Assembly: GCA_000708835.1 (NCBI GenBank)
Contig: DF236958.1
Coordinates: forward strand, 379,938-422,262
Reading direction: 5' to 3'
Length of the DNA: 42,325 nt
DNA from: Klebsormidium nitens
Taxonomy: Eukaryota > Streptophyta > Klebsormidiophyceae > Klebsormidiales > Klebsormidiaceae
A model generated the notes under the pieces. That model was not told the DNA's origin and ran no database searches. It was given only the letters and a program-made list of their open reading frames with translations. A program made the position numbers and the translations under genes. Shown here in pieces: positions 39,801 to 42,325 of the stretch. Position 1 is the stretch's first letter; each line of letters begins with the position of its first letter.

Positions 39801-40938
39801 TCTCCTTGTGCTCGTGAGTTGTCCGTTTCGAGAACTATCTGAAGTTGCCGCAAAGCTTTTCGAGATCTGGCAGATTGCGTCGCTTTGATAAGTTACTGCT
39901 CCCGGCATGCCTTTGCTACGGTGAACTGTGCAGCCCTTTAAGATTGCTCCTCTGGATCGAACCTCAGATCCGCGACAGATGGATTCCTTTCTGGGGATTC
40001 GAGGGCCCATTTTTGCAGCTTTGCGTTGAGATTCTTTGCTTTGTGGTCATAGAGAGGAAGGGGCAAAAGCATACGTGAGGCGGTTACTACTACCGATTAA
40101 GCTTTGGGGGCGGGTCTGAGACCGCAAAGTTCAGATCTACTGTAACCAGAGATATCTCCAATCGACCTGAGATTTTGCAAACCGCTTTTGCGTGGCGCAG
40201 GCCCTTCCAGGCGCTGCGTATCTTCCAAGAGGCCATTTCCGGCGGAGTTCCGCCGGACCAGCCCATGTTCAACGCCCTCCTAGACGCGCTGGGGCGAGGC
40301 AGCTTGTTCGACGAGATGGCCGATGTGCGCAGCCAAATGGCGGAACGGGGCTTCGCACCGTCGCTGGTGAGTTGACGAGCTACTTGGGCTGCCTTTAGGA
40401 TCCGCAAGTGCCTCTATTCTTCTACCGCTCAAGTCCATTCCAAAAGGTGTGTAATCGTAACGGATTACACACCCTCACGTCAAACACGGTCGTCATGCAG
40501 CCTTTACGGGTTGAGCTTTTGTCCAGGGTTCTTCCCTTGCGACTTCAAACGCATTGAACTGCTGTCTTGATGTGTGCCGGATCTTGGACGTGCCTCAGTC
40601 GCAACGAGTGGGGGAGAAGCCGTCAGGTGATTGTGGGTTGTGTTCTCAAACAGTCGTTGGCGTGGATGCGAATGGGGATCCTTTGCGTGATCCTTCTCGG
40701 CGTGACAGCCTACTTGCGGACAACAAATTGTATCTTGATCGAGATGCACACGATCTGTTTGCTTCACGTGCTCTTGACTTCGAGCAGCCCATGACAAGGG
40801 TGCCGTCCTGTGCAGGATGCTTATCGGTCCATGTTGGCAAGCTATAAACAAGGGGAGCGATACCTCGAGGCCAAAGCAGTCCTCGACGAGATGCGGAAGG
40901 CGGGATACGATCCAGGTCCCGTAAGACTGCCGATATAG
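36891..40938 (+). CDS. P-class PPR protein, 7 exons
   Basis: Exons 36891-37763, 37922-38029, 38371-38505, 38890-39017, 39308-39454, 40201-40366 and 40816-40938 join in phase to give 559 residues. Residues 1-60 resemble an organelle transit peptide. The rest of the 291-residue first exon is a low-complexity, polar N-terminal region. About seven P-type PPR repeats then fill residues 300-559, for example TFNSIITVLSKHGQVEKAQH, YNALLSGYAKLGLATDALAL, YNILINACGRGKQLTRALAL, TYTSLVGACGRDNRPFQALR and AYRSMLASYKQGERYLEAKA. The protein ends right after the last repeat (RKAGYDPGPVRLPI). No editing or SMR domain is present. Consecutive exons continue the 35-residue register without loss, which strongly supports the model. 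The likely role is binding and processing of organelle RNA. The exon 2 acceptor (37921) is the least certain junction. Confidence 0.88.
40446..40473. other. Perfect 11-bp-stem hairpin in PPR intron 6
   Basis: ggtgtgtaatc and gattacacacc are exact reverse complements around a 6-base loop (gtaacg), 80 bases after the donor of intron 6 of the seven-exon PPR gene. The role is unknown. Confidence 0.6.
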
Positions 40939-42016
40939 ACGCAACGCTAAAGAGAACGGTCGATTAAGTTACCTCTGGCCCTTTGGCCCTTTGTCTAATT
41001 GCAAGCTAAAGAAGGTCATCATACAGCTACAAACCACTTCATCGTGTTTGAAGGTATTTAAGAAGCTTAAAGATCTGGTAAACGTGCTCGTCTGGAGACC
41101 ACGCAGTTTGTGCTGCGGCACTCTAAGCGACAGATAATGGACGCCCTCATCAATGACGTTTGGCGTGGACGAAACACATGCAATGCGTAACGTGATCAAG
41201 CTTACTCATCCCTGATCGGTCGAACCAACTTCGGTTTGCATGAGCCTATGCATCCGTGTACCAGTGCAGGATATGGCATGATGCACTGAATATAGACAAA
41301 TTTGAGGCAGCATACATGCCAGCTACACTACAGATACAGCGGCTGGGAACGTGCGCATGAGGCAGGCATGCCGCGGCGAGCTGGCTAGCTAGCGACGGGC
41401 TCAGCACCGTCACTGTATTTGGCCTGCGTGCACGCGTGCATAGCTAACCATACGTGTCATGGTCAAATGCACCCGTATAGGCTGTCCCAAAACCGAAACC
41501 TGATTTCCAAATGTCGCTATATACTATAAGACTCAAAGATGTGGCTTATTACCGTACCGTACGTGCATACGGTATGTCCGCGGCATGAGTTCCCGGTAAT
41601 CAGATCATTCCGAAGATAATGCAAGCAAGCCGGACGTGCATCAGATTTGGTAACCGAACTTGCTGTCAATGGCCGAAATTGAACGAGCAGGCTCGTAAAA
41701 CTCGAGCCATGGATAGGCGGCTGGCCGGGCACACTAAAACATGCTATAAGGAAATGATCGAGATTACAGGCAGTCGAAGTACAGCCCCTACAAATGTTCC
41801 AAGCGTCGGTTGATGCTACAATTGTCTGGGCAGAATGTTTGTTACTCCATGCTAAAGCAATATTTCATGGCGTATTTTACAGATAGCCCCGCAGCGCTTG
41901 CCGCTGTTCAGCCACGTCAGGCTCGACCAGCCTCTTTCGTCAATGGAAACGTATGGAACACTTTATCCACCAGCAAGCCTCCAAGCCCATTATCGTACAG
42001 CTTCCACCCCTCAAAC
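40939..42016. other. Convergent intergenic region, no supported gene
   Basis: Between the stop codon of the PPR gene and the 3' end of the proline-rich reading frame. It is AT-richer than the exons beside it and has only short frames. Around 41553-41577 there is a run of nested accgta/tacggt words (accgtaccgtacgtgcatac). No RNA gene was recognised. Confidence 0.5.
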
Positions 42017-42325
42017 TTAACGGGACTTGGAACCTGGGCTTTTGCCGCTTGGGGACTTGGGTGGGGGGGGCGGAGGACTCTTGCCTTTCGGGGCTGGGGG
42101 AAATTTGGGTGGCGGGGGGGGAGGAAACTTTGCTTTTGGGGGCGGGGGGAATTTGGGTTGGGGGGGGGGAGGACCCTTCTTTTTTGGCGGCGGGGGTGGG
42201 GGGGGGATCTTGGGGATTGGGGCCGGCTTCTTGGGGGGGCGCCGGGGAGGGAATCTTCTTGGGGGGGTGTCGGGGAGGAAGTCTTCTTGGGGGGTGTCGG
42301 GGAGGGAGTCTTCTTGGGGGGTGTC
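42017..42325 (-). CDS. Proline-rich, extensin-like protein, 3' end (partial, runs off the window)
   Basis: On the minus strand an open frame enters at the window edge and runs 102 codons to a TAA at 42017-42019. It is built of Pro runs alternating with Lys-rich or Phe-Pro units, for example PPKKPAPIPKIPPPPPPPKK, KFPPPPKAKFPPPPPPKF and KSPPPPPPKSPSGKSPGSKS. That composition fits a cell-wall extensin-like protein or a Pro-rich linker. No start or domain is visible inside the window. In the 27-bp repeats at the edge, a neighbouring frame (TPPKKTPSP) looks more natural than the one that reaches this stop, so a frameshift, an intron edge or homopolymer sequencing error is possible. It could also be low-complexity DNA with no coding role. 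Confidence 0.42.
   Translation of the reverse strand, partial: DTPQEDSLPDTPQEDFLPDTPPRRFPPRRPPKKPAPIPKIPPPPPPPKKKGPPPPQPKFPPPPKAKFPPPPPPKFPPAPKGKSPPPPPPKSPSGKSPGSKSR
42226..42325. repeat. 27-bp tandem repeat with variable G runs
   Basis: Units of the form cttcttggggggtgtcgggg repeat about four times up to the window edge. The G run has 7, 7, 6 and 6 bases in successive units, making the inner units one base longer. The repeat probably continues past the window. Confidence 0.75.

Noticed and set aside
40554-40847. Open plus-strand frame that might be an extra PPR exon
   Set aside because: Joining 40366 directly to 40816 keeps phase and the 35-residue repeat register, whereas this stretch has no PPR pattern.

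Overview
This is nuclear DNA from a green-lineage eukaryote. The genes are rich in GT-AG introns, coding exons are more GC-rich than their introns, and three separate genes encode P-class pentatricopeptide-repeat (PPR) proteins, a family greatly expanded in plants. Intron-rich PPR genes in a compact genome, next to METTL5 and ANKRD39 orthologues, fit a streptophyte alga (Klebsormidium-like) best. That assignment is inference, not a database result. There are two assembly gaps, 10340-10595 and 31755-32234. I see no prokaryotic, viral or CRISPR-like content.

Layout: 1-1074 holds no supported gene. A RING-CH (MARCH-type) membrane ubiquitin ligase is on the minus strand (1075-5365). It is divergent, across a 443-bp spacer, from an ANKRD39-like ankyrin protein (5809-8361, plus). 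8362-11069 is non-coding, with a putative ~470-bp inverted-repeat mobile element and the first gap. An F-box/leucine-rich-repeat protein follows (11070-13968, plus). After a 1.4-kb convergent spacer comes an RG-rich PPR protein (15402-20321, minus). It is divergent, across 479 bp, from an 11-exon PPR protein (20801-28501, plus). A 2-kb spacer precedes a secreted Cys-rich protein with a Thr/Pro/Val tandem-repeat tail (30526-32450, plus), interrupted by the second gap. METTL5, the 18S rRNA m6A methyltransferase, is complete in seven exons (33474-36147, minus). It is divergent, across 743 bp, from a third PPR gene (36891-40938, plus). The window ends in the minus-strand 3' end of a proline-rich, extensin-like reading frame (42017-42325, partial).

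I built exon models by hand from open frames, splice consensus, phase agreement and family similarity. Every junction given keeps phase. Start codons and a few acceptors (noted) are less certain. The genes form no single pathway. Four act in RNA biology: three presumed organelle-directed PPR proteins and one rRNA methyltransferase. Two are ubiquitin-ligase components (RING-CH and F-box). The most unusual items are the RG-rich domain fused to a PPR array, a triplicated acceptor/exon start in that gene's first intron, an identical intron position and exon end in two of the PPR genes, the Cys-rich/VTTPP secreted protein, and the inverted-repeat element.
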